Notes: a model not told the origin generated them from the letters alone. DNA of 6,049 nucleotides from Dehalococcoidia bacterium (GCA_007280145.1 QYPU01000018.1:1-6049); one strand, 5' to 3'. Shown: positions 1-5,945, counted from the first letter of the stretch. Numbers and translations are program-made.

Positions 1-298
1 AACCCTCACCCGGCAAAAGCTTAACCAAAGCGTTAAACACCTCGTCAAGGACAACAACCTTAACGGGTAGATTAAACCTGTCAGCAACAAGCTCAGCATG
101 CTCCCTGTCGCTCTTATCACTATGGCAAGGCAGGATAAGCCCCAAAATAGCTCCAGGAAAAGCATGCCGACATAGTACCGCAGCTACAGAAGAGTCAAGT
201 CCACCGCTCAGCCCCACGACTACTCCTTTACCCCCCGCTGCTGAAACTGTATCACTAATCCACGAAATAAGCTTCTGGGCTAGTTTATCGACTGACAC
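1..298 (-). CDS. nadE: NAD synthase, ammonia-dependent type (N-terminal part, truncated by window edge)
   Basis: NAD synthase makes the last step of NAD formation in the cytoplasm: nicotinate adenine dinucleotide is adenylated with ATP and then amidated. The minus strand reads 99 codons from a GTG at 298-296 to the window edge, so the C-terminal part is missing. Residues 31-36 are SGGLDS, the PP-loop of ATP pyrophosphatases, preceded by the hydrophobic strand GVVVGL. LPCHSDKSD at about 56-64 matches the conserved strand and loop after the PP-loop in NadE. The PP-loop lies only about 30 residues from the start, so there is no N-terminal nitrilase domain. I therefore infer the ammonia-using (or separately supplied) form rather than the glutamine-dependent fusion. 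The GTG is the only sensible start: an in-frame TGA lies six codons upstream, and a weak purine-rich GGAAGAG precedes the GTG. A promoter lies at 341-369. Other PP-loop amidotransferases are possible but fit less well. Confidence 0.9.
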   Translation of the reverse strand, partial: MSVDKLAQKLISWISDTVSAAGGKGVVVGLSGGLDSSVAAVLCRHAFPGAILGLILPCHSDKSDREHAELVADRFNLPVKVVVLDEVFNALVKLLPGEG

Positions 299-340
299 TT
301 CTCTTCCGCCCTCTCATCCTTGCCAAACTCAATCTCAGGT

Positions 341-369
341 ATTATACTAGTCCCTAACATAACATTCAA
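341..369 (-). promoter_or_regulatory. Sigma70-type promoter of nadE
   Basis: On the minus strand a -35-like TTGAAT (369-364; 4 of 6 consensus) is separated by exactly 17 bp from a perfect -10 TATAAT (346-341). Transcription would start near 334, giving a leader of about 35 nt before the GTG at 298. Position and direction fit nadE. Promoter function is inferred from sequence only. Confidence 0.65.
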
Positions 370-452
370 AGTGATGCTTCAAAAAATGGTATTGTGTAAC
401 CCTCAAGAAGGACACTTATTCACTATGAAAAAGAATAAAGTGGGGGAGTAAA

Positions 453-725
453 ATGCTAAAGAAATTTTTGATATTAACAGGAGCTTCTTTTGTAGGATTC
501 TTCGTCTTCGTTCTTCTACACAACCTCGTTTATGGTTTATTTATCCACTTCTGGGGTGCAGACTTCTGGAATGGCGGGGATGAGCCTTTTTTCTTTATTA
601 TGGCAATCATCGTATGTCCACTAGGCTTTCTGGTAGGAGCTGTAGGTAGCATAACCCTCAGTATCAAAAGGTTAATGGATAAGCATAAGCCAAAGGTAGA
701 TGACAACACACAAAGTTTGACTTAG
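453..725 (+). CDS. Small two-helix membrane protein of unknown function
   Basis: This 90-residue protein is not one I recognise. It has a short basic N terminus (MLKKF) and a first hydrophobic helix at about residues 5-32, rich in Phe and Val. A short polar link follows (about 33-44, containing WGADFWNGGDEP), then a second hydrophobic helix at about 45-70. The tail from 71 to 90 is highly charged (IKRLMDKHKPKVDD). The shape suggests an inner-membrane hairpin with both ends in the cytoplasm. The start is well supported: GGGGGAG at 442-448 is a strong Shine-Dalgarno sequence 4 nt before the ATG. No convincing promoter was found between this gene and the divergent nadE promoter, although weak -35/-10-like pairs exist. 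fmdB starts 40 bp downstream on the same strand with no terminator between, so the two are probably one transcript. The first helix could also be read as an uncleaved signal anchor. It is real by its ribosome site and composition; the function is unknown. Confidence 0.75.
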   Translation: MLKKFLILTGASFVGFFVFVLLHNLVYGLFIHFWGADFWNGGDEPFFFIMAIIVCPLGFLVGAVGSITLSIKRLMDKHKPKVDDNTQSLT

Positions 726-765
726 CGACAACACATCCGTTAAACTCAGCAGTGCGAGCGGTAAA

Positions 766-1002
766 ATGCCTATCTACGAATATTTTTGTCCGGAGTGTAA
801 TTCCAAATTCGAGCTATTACGCTCTCTAAGCCAAGCTAATGAGGATGCTTCATGCCCTAAGTGCCAGCATGCTGCCAAGCGAATCTTCTCTCGTTTCGTT
901 TCGCATTCTAAATTTAGTGCGAGCGACTACACCGCTATGGCTAACGCAGCCAGCTCATGCAATGGTTGCGCCGCTACAAGCTGCGATAGTTGCCACCTAT
1001 AG
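766..1002 (+). CDS. FmdB-family zinc-ribbon protein
   Basis: This 78-residue protein opens with MPIYEYFCPECNSKFE, the hallmark of FmdB/CxxC_CxxC_SSSS proteins. Cys8-x2-Cys11 and Cys30-x2-Cys33 form one zinc ribbon. KRIFSRF follows at about 38-44, also typical of the family. The family is named after a putative regulator next to formylmethanofuran dehydrogenase genes; the biochemical role of most members is unknown, and nothing here points to methanofuran chemistry. The C-terminal tail carries a second Cys set, CNGC at 65-68 and CDSC at 73-76, which could hold a second metal ion. The start fits the family exactly, but its ribosome site is poor (GAGCGGT at 755-761). The gene lies 40 bp after the small membrane protein, probably in the same transcript, and converges with the DUF1461-type gene. 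I leave the symbol blank because the function of the fmdB label is not established here. Confidence 0.9.
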   Translation: MPIYEYFCPECNSKFELLRSLSQANEDASCPKCQHAAKRIFSRFVSHSKFSASDYTAMANAASSCNGCAATSCDSCHL

Positions 1003-1037
1003 CCTGCCCCGAATACTCCTGAATAATAGCCCCCCAG

Positions 1038-1733
1038 TCACTTTACTTCTCTTCCTATACCCGTTGCCTTCAACACACCAAAAGCAGTACCACAAACAAA
1101 CAGAGCCTCCAATACCACTGCCCCAAAGCCAAACAGGGCTGCGTCATAGAAAAATCCCCCCGGGAACAACATAATTAGATAATCCTTGGCCGGGTCAAGT
1201 ATCCAGAACTCATTGGAAAAGCTGATCAAATGGAAAAGAAGAAAAAGTCGCTCAAAGCCGAATATAGCCCAAAGAGCCAAGACAACCACCAAACCCAGGG
1301 TAGCCAAGCTTCCCCAGAATAAACCTTTGACCAATTTCCGCCAGCTGCATTTCAACCACAGCAATAACACAAGACCGCAGATGACCATAAAAGTCAAAAC
1401 ACCTCTCTGAACCCAATAGTCCAACTGAATCAAATCCCTTACATCCTGGAGATGCACTATCTCCCGCTCATTGAACAGTTCGAACTCCTCTCCTTCCTTA
1501 ACAACCGTCACCTGCACTGAGTCTGCATTCAAGTTAAAATAATCGATCAAATGCTGGGCCGCTATCCTTAGCTCCACCTCATCTATACCAGTCTTCTGAC
1601 TTATATGGTATTTATCAAACCCATATTCGTAGAGCTTGATCTCACTGACTCCCCAGCGAATATTGCTAGTTATAATTAACAGGGGCAGGCAACATATAAA
1701 TAGCCAGTAAACAGCAGTTCGAGTAATCTTCAT
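1038..1733 (-). CDS. DUF1461/TIGR01906-type integral membrane protein
   Basis: This 231-residue membrane protein has the layout of the DUF1461 (TIGR01906) family, whose function is unknown. The N-terminal helix spans about residues 7-23. A soluble, probably extracytoplasmic segment of some 85 residues follows, ending in the acidic motif FNEREIVHLQDVRDLI (87-102), which resembles the family's conserved E..H..DV..L stretch. Helices lie at about 110-127 and 137-160. A re-entrant or amphipathic stretch, FHLISFSNEFWILDP (167-181), leads to DYLIMLFPGGFFYD (184-197), also typical of the family. A last helix spans about 198-221, and the tail is basic. The start is supported by AAGGGAG (1744-1738), 4 nt before the ATG. 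A promoter at 1862-1891 would give a leader of about 120 nt containing a palindromic repeat. The stop is TGA at 1040-1038, 35 bp from the end of the convergent fmdB gene. The family assignment is from memory of its motifs. Confidence 0.75.
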   Translation of the reverse strand: MKITRTAVYWLFICCLPLLIITSNIRWGVSEIKLYEYGFDKYHISQKTGIDEVELRIAAQHLIDYFNLNADSVQVTVVKEGEEFELFNEREIVHLQDVRDLIQLDYWVQRGVLTFMVICGLVLLLWLKCSWRKLVKGLFWGSLATLGLVVVLALWAIFGFERLFLLFHLISFSNEFWILDPAKDYLIMLFPGGFFYDAALFGFGAVVLEALFVCGTAFGVLKATGIGREVK

Positions 1734-1770
1734 TTCACTCCCTTAGAATACCTTTTTAGCAATCCTCCCT

Positions 1771-1827
1771 GTCATTCTGAGCAACAGCGAAGAATCTGGA
1801 GACCCCTCACTATCGCTCAGGGTAACA
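1771..1827 (+). repeat. REP-like palindromic repeat, family A, copy 1
   Basis: The element runs from GTCATTCTGAGC through CAGCGAAGAATCT (1785-1797) to GCTCAGGGTAACA. CTGAGC (1777-1782) and GCTCAG (1815-1820) are perfect inverted arms, and the outer bases pair partly, so it can fold into a hairpin. The same blocks recur at 5682-5750: CAGCGAAGAATCT and GCTCAGGGTAA are identical. It lies inside the inferred leader of the membrane-protein gene at 1038-1733. Strand is given for the GTCATTCTG reading direction. I know this kind of repeat as abundant in Dehalococcoidia-like genomes, but copy number cannot be judged here. Confidence 0.75.
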
Positions 1828-1861
1828 AGTAAACACTCCTTTAACGTTATAGTTATAGCCG

Positions 1862-1891
1862 ATAATAGCCAGCAAGTCTTTGAGATGTCAA
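1862..1891 (-). promoter_or_regulatory. Leftward sigma70-type promoter for the DUF1461-type gene
   Basis: On the minus strand a perfect -35 TTGACA (1891-1886) is followed after 18 bp by TATTAT (1867-1862; 5 of 6 consensus). Transcription would start near 1855 and run about 120 nt to the ATG at 1733, crossing repeat family A copy 1. A second, weaker possibility lies closer to the gene (ATGACA from the repeat plus TATTCT, spacing 19). The pair is back to back with the dnaE promoter. Confidence 0.55.
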
Positions 1892-1940
1892 ATTTTCCAA
1901 AACTCCTTCACAATCTCAATGATGCACTGCGGATGCATTA

Positions 1941-1949
1941 TGCTATAAT
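1941..1949 (+). promoter_or_regulatory. Extended -10 promoter of dnaE
   Basis: TGC followed directly by TATAAT (1944-1949) is a perfect extended -10 element. No good -35 is present at 16-18 bp upstream, which extended -10 promoters tolerate. Transcription would start near 1955-1957, leaving a leader of only about 22 nt before the ATG at 1979. The place where a -35 would sit holds a direct repeat, GATGCA at 1921-1926 and 1932-1937. Confidence 0.6.
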
Positions 1950-1978
1950 TAAGGGCGAGTCCAACCAGAAAAAGCCCA

Positions 1979-4900
1979 ATGTTTACCCACCTTCACGTTC
2001 ACACCGAGTATAGCTTGCTCGACGGTTTATGCCGCATTCCCCAGCTTATTTCCAAAGCCAAAGAATTCGGTATGAACAGCCTAGCCATCACCGACCATGG
2101 AACCATGCATGGTATCGTTGATTTCTACGTAGCAGCCAAAGAGGCAGGCATAAAGCCTATTATTGGCTGCGAAATCTATGTAGCTGAAACAAATCGCCAG
2201 AGCCGAAACGCCAATGATAAAAAGCCCTACCATCTGACCCTGCTCGCCAAAAATCAGCAAGGCTACCATAACCTGATTCAGCTAGTTACTAAAGCCCAAC
2301 TCGAAGGCTTCTATTATAAGCCAAGGGTAGATAAAGAACTCTTAGCCGATTACAATGAGGGCCTTATTGCCTTCTCTGGCTGTGCCCAGGGGGAACTGCC
2401 TCGCCTCATTTTACAAGGTCGCCTTGAAGACGCTGCTGCAGCAGCACTCTGGTATAAAGAGGTCTTCAGCGATTACTACTTAGAAATCCAGAGACACCCC
2501 ATTCCTGAGCTTGCTCAGATTAATCAGGGACTGCTCTCTCTGTCTTCCAAGTTGACTATCCCGCTGGTAGCTACTAACGATGTGCACTATGTAGATAAAG
2601 AAGATGCACCTACACATGAACTGCTCCTCTGTATTCAAACCAACACCTCCATCTACGATGAAAAAAGGCTAAAGATGGCTGGCGATTTCTTCTACCTCAA
2701 AAGCCCCGAGGAAATGGCAAACTTATTTGCTGACCTACCCCAGGCCTTAGCCAACACCCAGGAAATTGCCGATATGTGTCAACTGGAGCTGGAGTTTGGT
2801 AAACCTCATCTCCCCCAAGTAGACTTACCCAGAGGCAAAACTGCCGATGATTATCTAGCTGAGCTTTGCTGGCAAGGACTGAAACAACGCCACCCCTCAC
2901 CTACCCCCGAAATTGAGCAGCGGCTAACGTATGAACTGGATGTCATTAACAAAACACAATTTGCTGACTATTTTCTTGTTGTCTGGGACCTCATCTCCTT
3001 CGCCAGGAAACAAAATATTCTCTTCGGCGTTCGAGGCAGCGCTGCTGCCAGCTTGGCTCTCTACTGCCTTGGCATCACCAACATCGACCCACTGGCCCAT
3101 AAGCTAGTTTTCGAACGTTTCTTAAATGTGGAACGCCGTGAGATGCCAGATATCGACCTCGATTTCCAGGATGACCGCCGTGATGAAATGATCGCTTATA
3201 CCACCCAAAAATACGGCGCTGACCATGTAGCTCAAATCATCACCTTCGGCACTTTAGGCGCTAGGGCTGCTCTCAGGGACGTAGGTAGAGCCCTGGGCAT
3301 GCCTTACAGCGAGGTTGACAGAGTAGCCAGACTGATTCCATTCAGACCGAATATAACTCTCGACCAAGCCTTAGCAGAGAATAAAGAGCTTCACGATGTC
3401 TACCATGAAGATGCTGCAATACGACACTTGATTGATAATGCCAAGAAGCTAGAAGGAATAGCTCGCCATGCAAGCACTCATGCCGCCGGGATAGTCATAT
3501 CCAGAGAGCCTTTAACTCAATATGTGCCCCTGCAACGTGCCAGCAAGGACAATCAACAAGCTACAGCCATGACCCAATTCTCCATGGAAAACATCGCTCG
3601 CCTTGGACTGCTCAAGCTGGATTTCCTGGGACTGGCTAACCTCACACTCTTAGCCGAAGCTAAAGAAATCATCGCCAGATACCATGATATCTCCATAGAT
3701 TTGCAGCATATTCCACTAGACGACTCCAAAACCTTTGAATTACTCGCCTCCGGAGAAACCAGCGGTATCTTTCAATTAGAAAGCGCTGGCATGCGCCGCT
3801 ACATAAAGGAACTCAAGCCGAACACATTTAATGACATTGCAGCCATGGTAGCTCTGTATCGCCCCGGACCTATGGAGCATATACCTACCTTCATCAAGGC
3901 AAAGCACGGAATTGAGCCTATACGCTATCCCCATCCTGCTCTCAAAGAACTTCTGGAGGAAACTTACGGCGTCATTGTTTACCAGGACCAGGTACTTCTT
4001 ATCGTCCAAGCTTTGGCTGGTTATAGCTTAGGGCAGGCTGATATTTTCCGCAAAGCCATGGGGAAAAAAATCCCCGCGGTAATGAAGAAAGAGCGGCAAA
4101 ATTTCACAAACGGTGCCAAGAAGAAAGGAATATCTGCCGAACTGGCTAATGAAATCTTCGCTCTAATTGAACCTTTCGCCGGCTATGCATTCAACAAAGC
4201 TCACAGTGTAAGCTATGCCCTCATCGCCTGTGAAACTGCCTATCTCAAAGCCAACTACCCCATCGAGTACATAACCGCTTTCCTAAACACCTACGCTGAC
4301 AATTCAGATAGGCTTCGCTCAGCTATTGCCGAATGCCGCCGTCTAGGCATCCCAGTATTGCCGCCTGACATTAACAAGAGTCAAGCCGGCTTTGTTATTG
4401 AGAAGCAAGATGAGACGGCAGCCATCCGCTTCAGCCTAACAGCTATTAAGAACGTCGGGGCAGCAGCCATTGAGCCCATAATACTAGCTCGTCAGCAAGG
4501 AGACACCTTCAAATCTATTGAAGACTTTTGTCGACGTGCTGATTTGCGCAGCATTAACAAAAAGGTTATAGAGAGCTTAATTAAAGCTGGAGCCTTCGAC
4601 TGTCTAGCCCCCCGCGGAGCACTTCTCCCGGCTATCGACCAAATCATATCCCTGGCTCAGCGAGAGCAACGGCTGAGAGAATCAGGCCAGGCCAGCATGT
4701 TTGACCTCTGGGGCGACACTGTGCCCCTGCCACTTCCCAACTTGAATTTGGAGAGCACCGACGCATCTCTCAAAGAGAAACTGGATTGGGAAAGAGAGCT
4801 ATTAGGGGTCTATTTCTCCGAACATCCTCTTGCTTCAGTAGCCCCCAAATTGGTTAACGCTACCACTGCCCTCTGTGGTGAAATCAATACCGAAATGGTT

Positions 4901-5443
4901 GGAGAAATAGTGACAATCGCCGGGATGGTAACTACAACGCGCCAACTTCATACCCGAGACAGCCGCCCCTTCATTATTGCAACTCTGGAAGACCTCGATG
5001 GCAGCATCGAGGTTACCGCCTGGCCTGAAGTGTATAGCCACACTAAAGAACTGTGGCAAGAAGGCAAAATCCTTCTGGTAGAAGGCGCAGTAAAGCTAAG
5101 AGATGAACAAGTAAACATTAATTGCTACCGAGCACGCCAATACCAGCCCAGTTATGAAGAAAACCAAGAAACTCAAACAGTGACCCAGCCTCCTTTACAA
5201 CGCAAACTAATAATCAACATCAACCAAAGCGATAAAGCCGAAGAAGATGAAAAACGGCTCCGTCAGGTCACAGATATCCTCAGCCGCTACCCAGGGCAAG
5301 ACATCGTCCAACTAGTCATACTTACTACCGAACAGATGGTAAGCTTAGAACTGCCAAACACAACCAACTACTGCCCGGAATTAGCACAAGAAATAAATAA
5401 CATACTGGGAGATAACAGCTTAAGATTAGAAGAAGCTGCGTAG
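1979..5443 (+). CDS. dnaE: DNA polymerase III alpha subunit (replicative DNA polymerase)
   Basis: DnaE is the C-family polymerase that copies the chromosome in the replisome. The 1154 residues are complete for the DnaE1-like class. An N-terminal PHP domain (about 1-210) keeps the metal-ligand pattern: H6/H8 in HLHVH, D39/H40 in TDHG, E65, H85, C135 in SGC, H173 and D201/H203 in NDVHY. The palm carries GVRGSAAAS (350-358), the catalytic pair D393 and D395 in PDIDLDF, HASTHAAG (497-504) and the third aspartate D548 in KLDFLGL. RKAMGKK (691-697) and FNKAHS (738-743) are conserved finger motifs. A helix-hairpin-helix region lies at about 840-875. QASMF (904-908) matches the internal sliding-clamp motif. 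An OB fold spans about 975-1055, and a less conserved tail of about 85 residues ends the protein. The start is the family's usual MxxHLHVHTEYSLLDG; an in-frame TAA 11 codons upstream and no other start codon between leave no alternative. There is no clear Shine-Dalgarno sequence. It is a single-gene unit with its own extended -10 promoter. Confidence 0.98.
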   Translation: MFTHLHVHTEYSLLDGLCRIPQLISKAKEFGMNSLAITDHGTMHGIVDFYVAAKEAGIKPIIGCEIYVAETNRQSRNANDKKPYHLTLLAKNQQGYHNLIQLVTKAQLEGFYYKPRVDKELLADYNEGLIAFSGCAQGELPRLILQGRLEDAAAAALWYKEVFSDYYLEIQRHPIPELAQINQGLLSLSSKLTIPLVATNDVHYVDKEDAPTHELLLCIQTNTSIYDEKRLKMAGDFFYLKSPEEMANLFADLPQALANTQEIADMCQLELEFGKPHLPQVDLPRGKTADDYLAELCWQGLKQRHPSPTPEIEQRLTYELDVINKTQFADYFLVVWDLISFARKQNILFGVRGSAAASLALYCLGITNIDPLAHKLVFERFLNVERREMPDIDLDFQDDRRDEMIAYTTQKYGADHVAQIITFGTLGARAALRDVGRALGMPYSEVDRVARLIPFRPNITLDQALAENKELHDVYHEDAAIRHLIDNAKKLEGIARHASTHAAGIVISREPLTQYVPLQRASKDNQQATAMTQFSMENIARLGLLKLDFLGLANLTLLAEAKEIIARYHDISIDLQHIPLDDSKTFELLASGETSGIFQLESAGMRRYIKELKPNTFNDIAAMVALYRPGPMEHIPTFIKAKHGIEPIRYPHPALKELLEETYGVIVYQDQVLLIVQALAGYSLGQADIFRKAMGKKIPAVMKKERQNFTNGAKKKGISAELANEIFALIEPFAGYAFNKAHSVSYALIACETAYLKANYPIEYITAFLNTYADNSDRLRSAIAECRRLGIPVLPPDINKSQAGFVIEKQDETAAIRFSLTAIKNVGAAAIEPIILARQQGDTFKSIEDFCRRADLRSINKKVIESLIKAGAFDCLAPRGALLPAIDQIISLAQREQRLRESGQASMFDLWGDTVPLPLPNLNLESTDASLKEKLDWERELLGVYFSEHPLASVAPKLVNATTALCGEINTEMVGEIVTIAGMVTTTRQLHTRDSRPFIIATLEDLDGSIEVTAWPEVYSHTKELWQEGKILLVEGAVKLRDEQVNINCYRARQYQPSYEENQETQTVTQPPLQRKLIININQSDKAEEDEKRLRQVTDILSRYPGQDIVQLVILTTEQMVSLELPNTTNYCPELAQEINNILGDNSLRLEEAA

Positions 5444-5589
5444 GCTTCCTCCAGTACAATCACTCGCGCTAGACGATTTGATTCCATGGGGCTGGCAGCA
5501 TACCTCAAAAATATCCTCATCTCGGTATCAACACTAACCAAGCAGATAGCACCTAACTTTTGCTAAATTCACAAATACACTGCTGATTT
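5444..5589. other. dnaE 3' flank, no gene recognised
   Basis: No RNA gene, credible ORF with a ribosome site, or hairpin followed by a T tract was found here. The first 20 bases after the dnaE stop hold GGCTTCCTCC but no inverted partner, so where dnaE transcription ends is not visible. The rest of the 514-bp gap to the next gene is covered by the MITE-like element and the DUF134 promoter. Confidence 0.6.
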
Positions 5590-5657
5590 CTTAATCCGTG
5601 AGTTCAGATTCAAAAGGCTGCCCTCAAGGGTGCTAAGCTAGATTCACATATTTTTGT

Positions 5658-5766
5658 GTCATTGCGAGCCCTTCGCCTTTTGTCATTCTGGTGAGCCGAA
5701 GCCCTGAGTGCAGCGAAGGGGCAGCGAAGAATCTCTGGCTCAGGGTAAACTCCGCGAAGCAATCTC
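5658..5766 (+). repeat. REP-like repeat, family B, copy 1, split by a family A repeat
   Basis: The left half GTCATTGCGAGC (5658-5669) and the right half GCGAAGCAATCTC (5754-5766) match the two ends of the intact copy at 5782-5809: 11 of 12 bases on the left and 13 of 13 on the right. In the intact copy the halves are 3 bases apart; here 84 bases intervene, most of them the family A copy at 5682-5750. CCCTTCGC (5669-5676) is also inverted as GCGAAGGG at 5713-5720, adding a further potential stem. Confidence 0.6.
5682..5750 (+). repeat. REP-like palindromic repeat, family A, copy 2
   Basis: GTCATTCTG (5682-5690), CAGCGAAGAATCT (5722-5734) and GCTCAGGGTAA (5738-5748) are shared with the copy at 1771-1827. 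CCCTGAG (5702-5708) and CTCAGGG (5739-5745) are a perfect 7-bp inverted pair that can form a stem over a 30-nt loop. This copy is longer than copy 1, having an extra segment with GCAGCGAAGGGG in the middle. It sits between the two halves of a family B repeat. Confidence 0.7.
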
Positions 5767-5781
5767 GCCATAACCCCTACT

Positions 5782-5856
5782 GTCTTTGCGAGCGAAGCGA
5801 AGCAATCTCCCAAAACCCCACCGAGATTGCCACGGCACTTCGTGCCTCGCAATAAC
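5782..5856. repeat. Head-to-head pair of family B repeats forming a long hairpin
   Basis: The plus-strand copy 5782-5809 (GTCTTTGCGAGC to GCAATCTC) faces a minus-strand copy 5856-5823 (GTTATTGCGAG to GGCAATCTC) across a 13-nt spacer. GCAATCTC (5802-5809) and GAGATTGC (5823-5830) pair perfectly; the outer arms 5782-5792 and 5846-5856 pair at 9 of 11 positions. The minus copy has its own hairpin, GGCAC-ttc-GTGCC (5834-5846), which the plus copy lacks (it has CGAAGCGAA instead). Confidence 0.7.
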
Positions 5857-5859
5857 AGG

Positions 5860-5875
5860 CAGGGGGTTTCCCCTG
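5860..5875. other. Perfect 6-bp hairpin without T tract
   Basis: CAGGGG (5860-5865), loop GTTT, CCCCTG (5870-5875). It could form in DNA or RNA, but neither strand has a following T run, so I do not call it a terminator. It lies just inside the right end of the MITE-like element and may be one of its structural parts. Confidence 0.45.
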
Positions 5876-5915
5876 AGAATCCACGGATTAAGGTGATTTT
5901 GTAAGTCTTGAATTT

Positions 5916-5945
5916 TTGACATTATTATCTCTTATGCGTTATAAT
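5916..5945 (+). promoter_or_regulatory. Perfect-consensus sigma70 promoter of the DUF134 gene
   Basis: TTGACA (5916-5921) and TATAAT (5940-5945) both match consensus in full, with an 18-bp spacer. Transcription is expected near 5951-5954, only about 4-7 nt before the ATG at 5958. It begins 24 bp beyond the terminal repeat of the MITE-like element. Confidence 0.75.

Larger units (their letters stand above)
5584..5899. mobile_element. MITE-like non-coding element with 11-bp terminal inverted repeats and TGATTT flanks
   Basis: CTTAATCCGTG at 5590-5600 is the exact reverse complement of CACGGATTAAG at 5882-5892, bounding 303 bp. TGATTT lies directly outside the left end (5584-5589) and one base outside the right end (5894-5899), as a target-site duplication would. 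GATTC also recurs a few bases inside both ends (5607-5611 and, inverted, 5877-5881). The interior carries no credible protein but is packed with short palindromic repeats of two families. A transposase is absent, so movement would depend on an enzyme elsewhere. The structure is read directly; mobility is inference. The one-base offset at the right flank, and the fact that ATCCGTG-type words are common intergenic repeats in several bacteria, are reasons for caution. Confidence 0.5.

Noticed and set aside
280..360. Minus-strand 26-codon frame starting MLGTSIIPE, overlapping the nadE start in another frame
   Set aside because: The nadE -10 box (341-346) lies inside it, so its start codon would not be transcribed from that promoter, and it has no ribosome site. 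It is leader sequence.
751..925. AGTGCGAGCG direct repeat at 751-760 and 916-925
   Set aside because: It occurs once before and once inside fmdB with no further shared flank or regular spacing. It is probably chance.
839..1410. Plus-strand frames at 839-1174 and 1186-1410
   Set aside because: They lie in other frames over fmdB and antisense to the DUF1461-type gene, have no ribosome sites and show low-complexity composition. They are shadows of real genes.
1880..1919. TTGAGAT/ATCTCAA 7-bp inverted repeat with a 26-nt spacer between the back-to-back promoters
   Set aside because: The spacer is long, and the left arm overlaps the leftward promoter spacer by position only. It is too weak to call an operator.
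2081..5059. Several minus-strand frames of 60-80 codons inside dnaE
   Set aside because: All are antisense to conserved polymerase motifs, with no promoter or ribosome support.
5601..5657. Possible tRNA or small RNA in the GATTC-containing stretch after the left terminal repeat
   Set aside because: No cloverleaf arms, no T-loop GTTCRAATC word in the right context, and no promoter just upstream.
5860..5875. CAGGGG-GTTT-CCCCTG hairpin as a terminator
   Set aside because: No T run follows on either strand, and it lies over 400 bp from the dnaE stop. It is listed only as a hairpin.
5610..5922. Two overlapping minus-strand frames of 60-80 codons in the dnaE-DUF134 gap
   Set aside because: They read through the palindromic repeats; the Arg/Ala-rich peptides come from the repeated AGCGAAG-type words. 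No ribosome site fits, so they are not genes.
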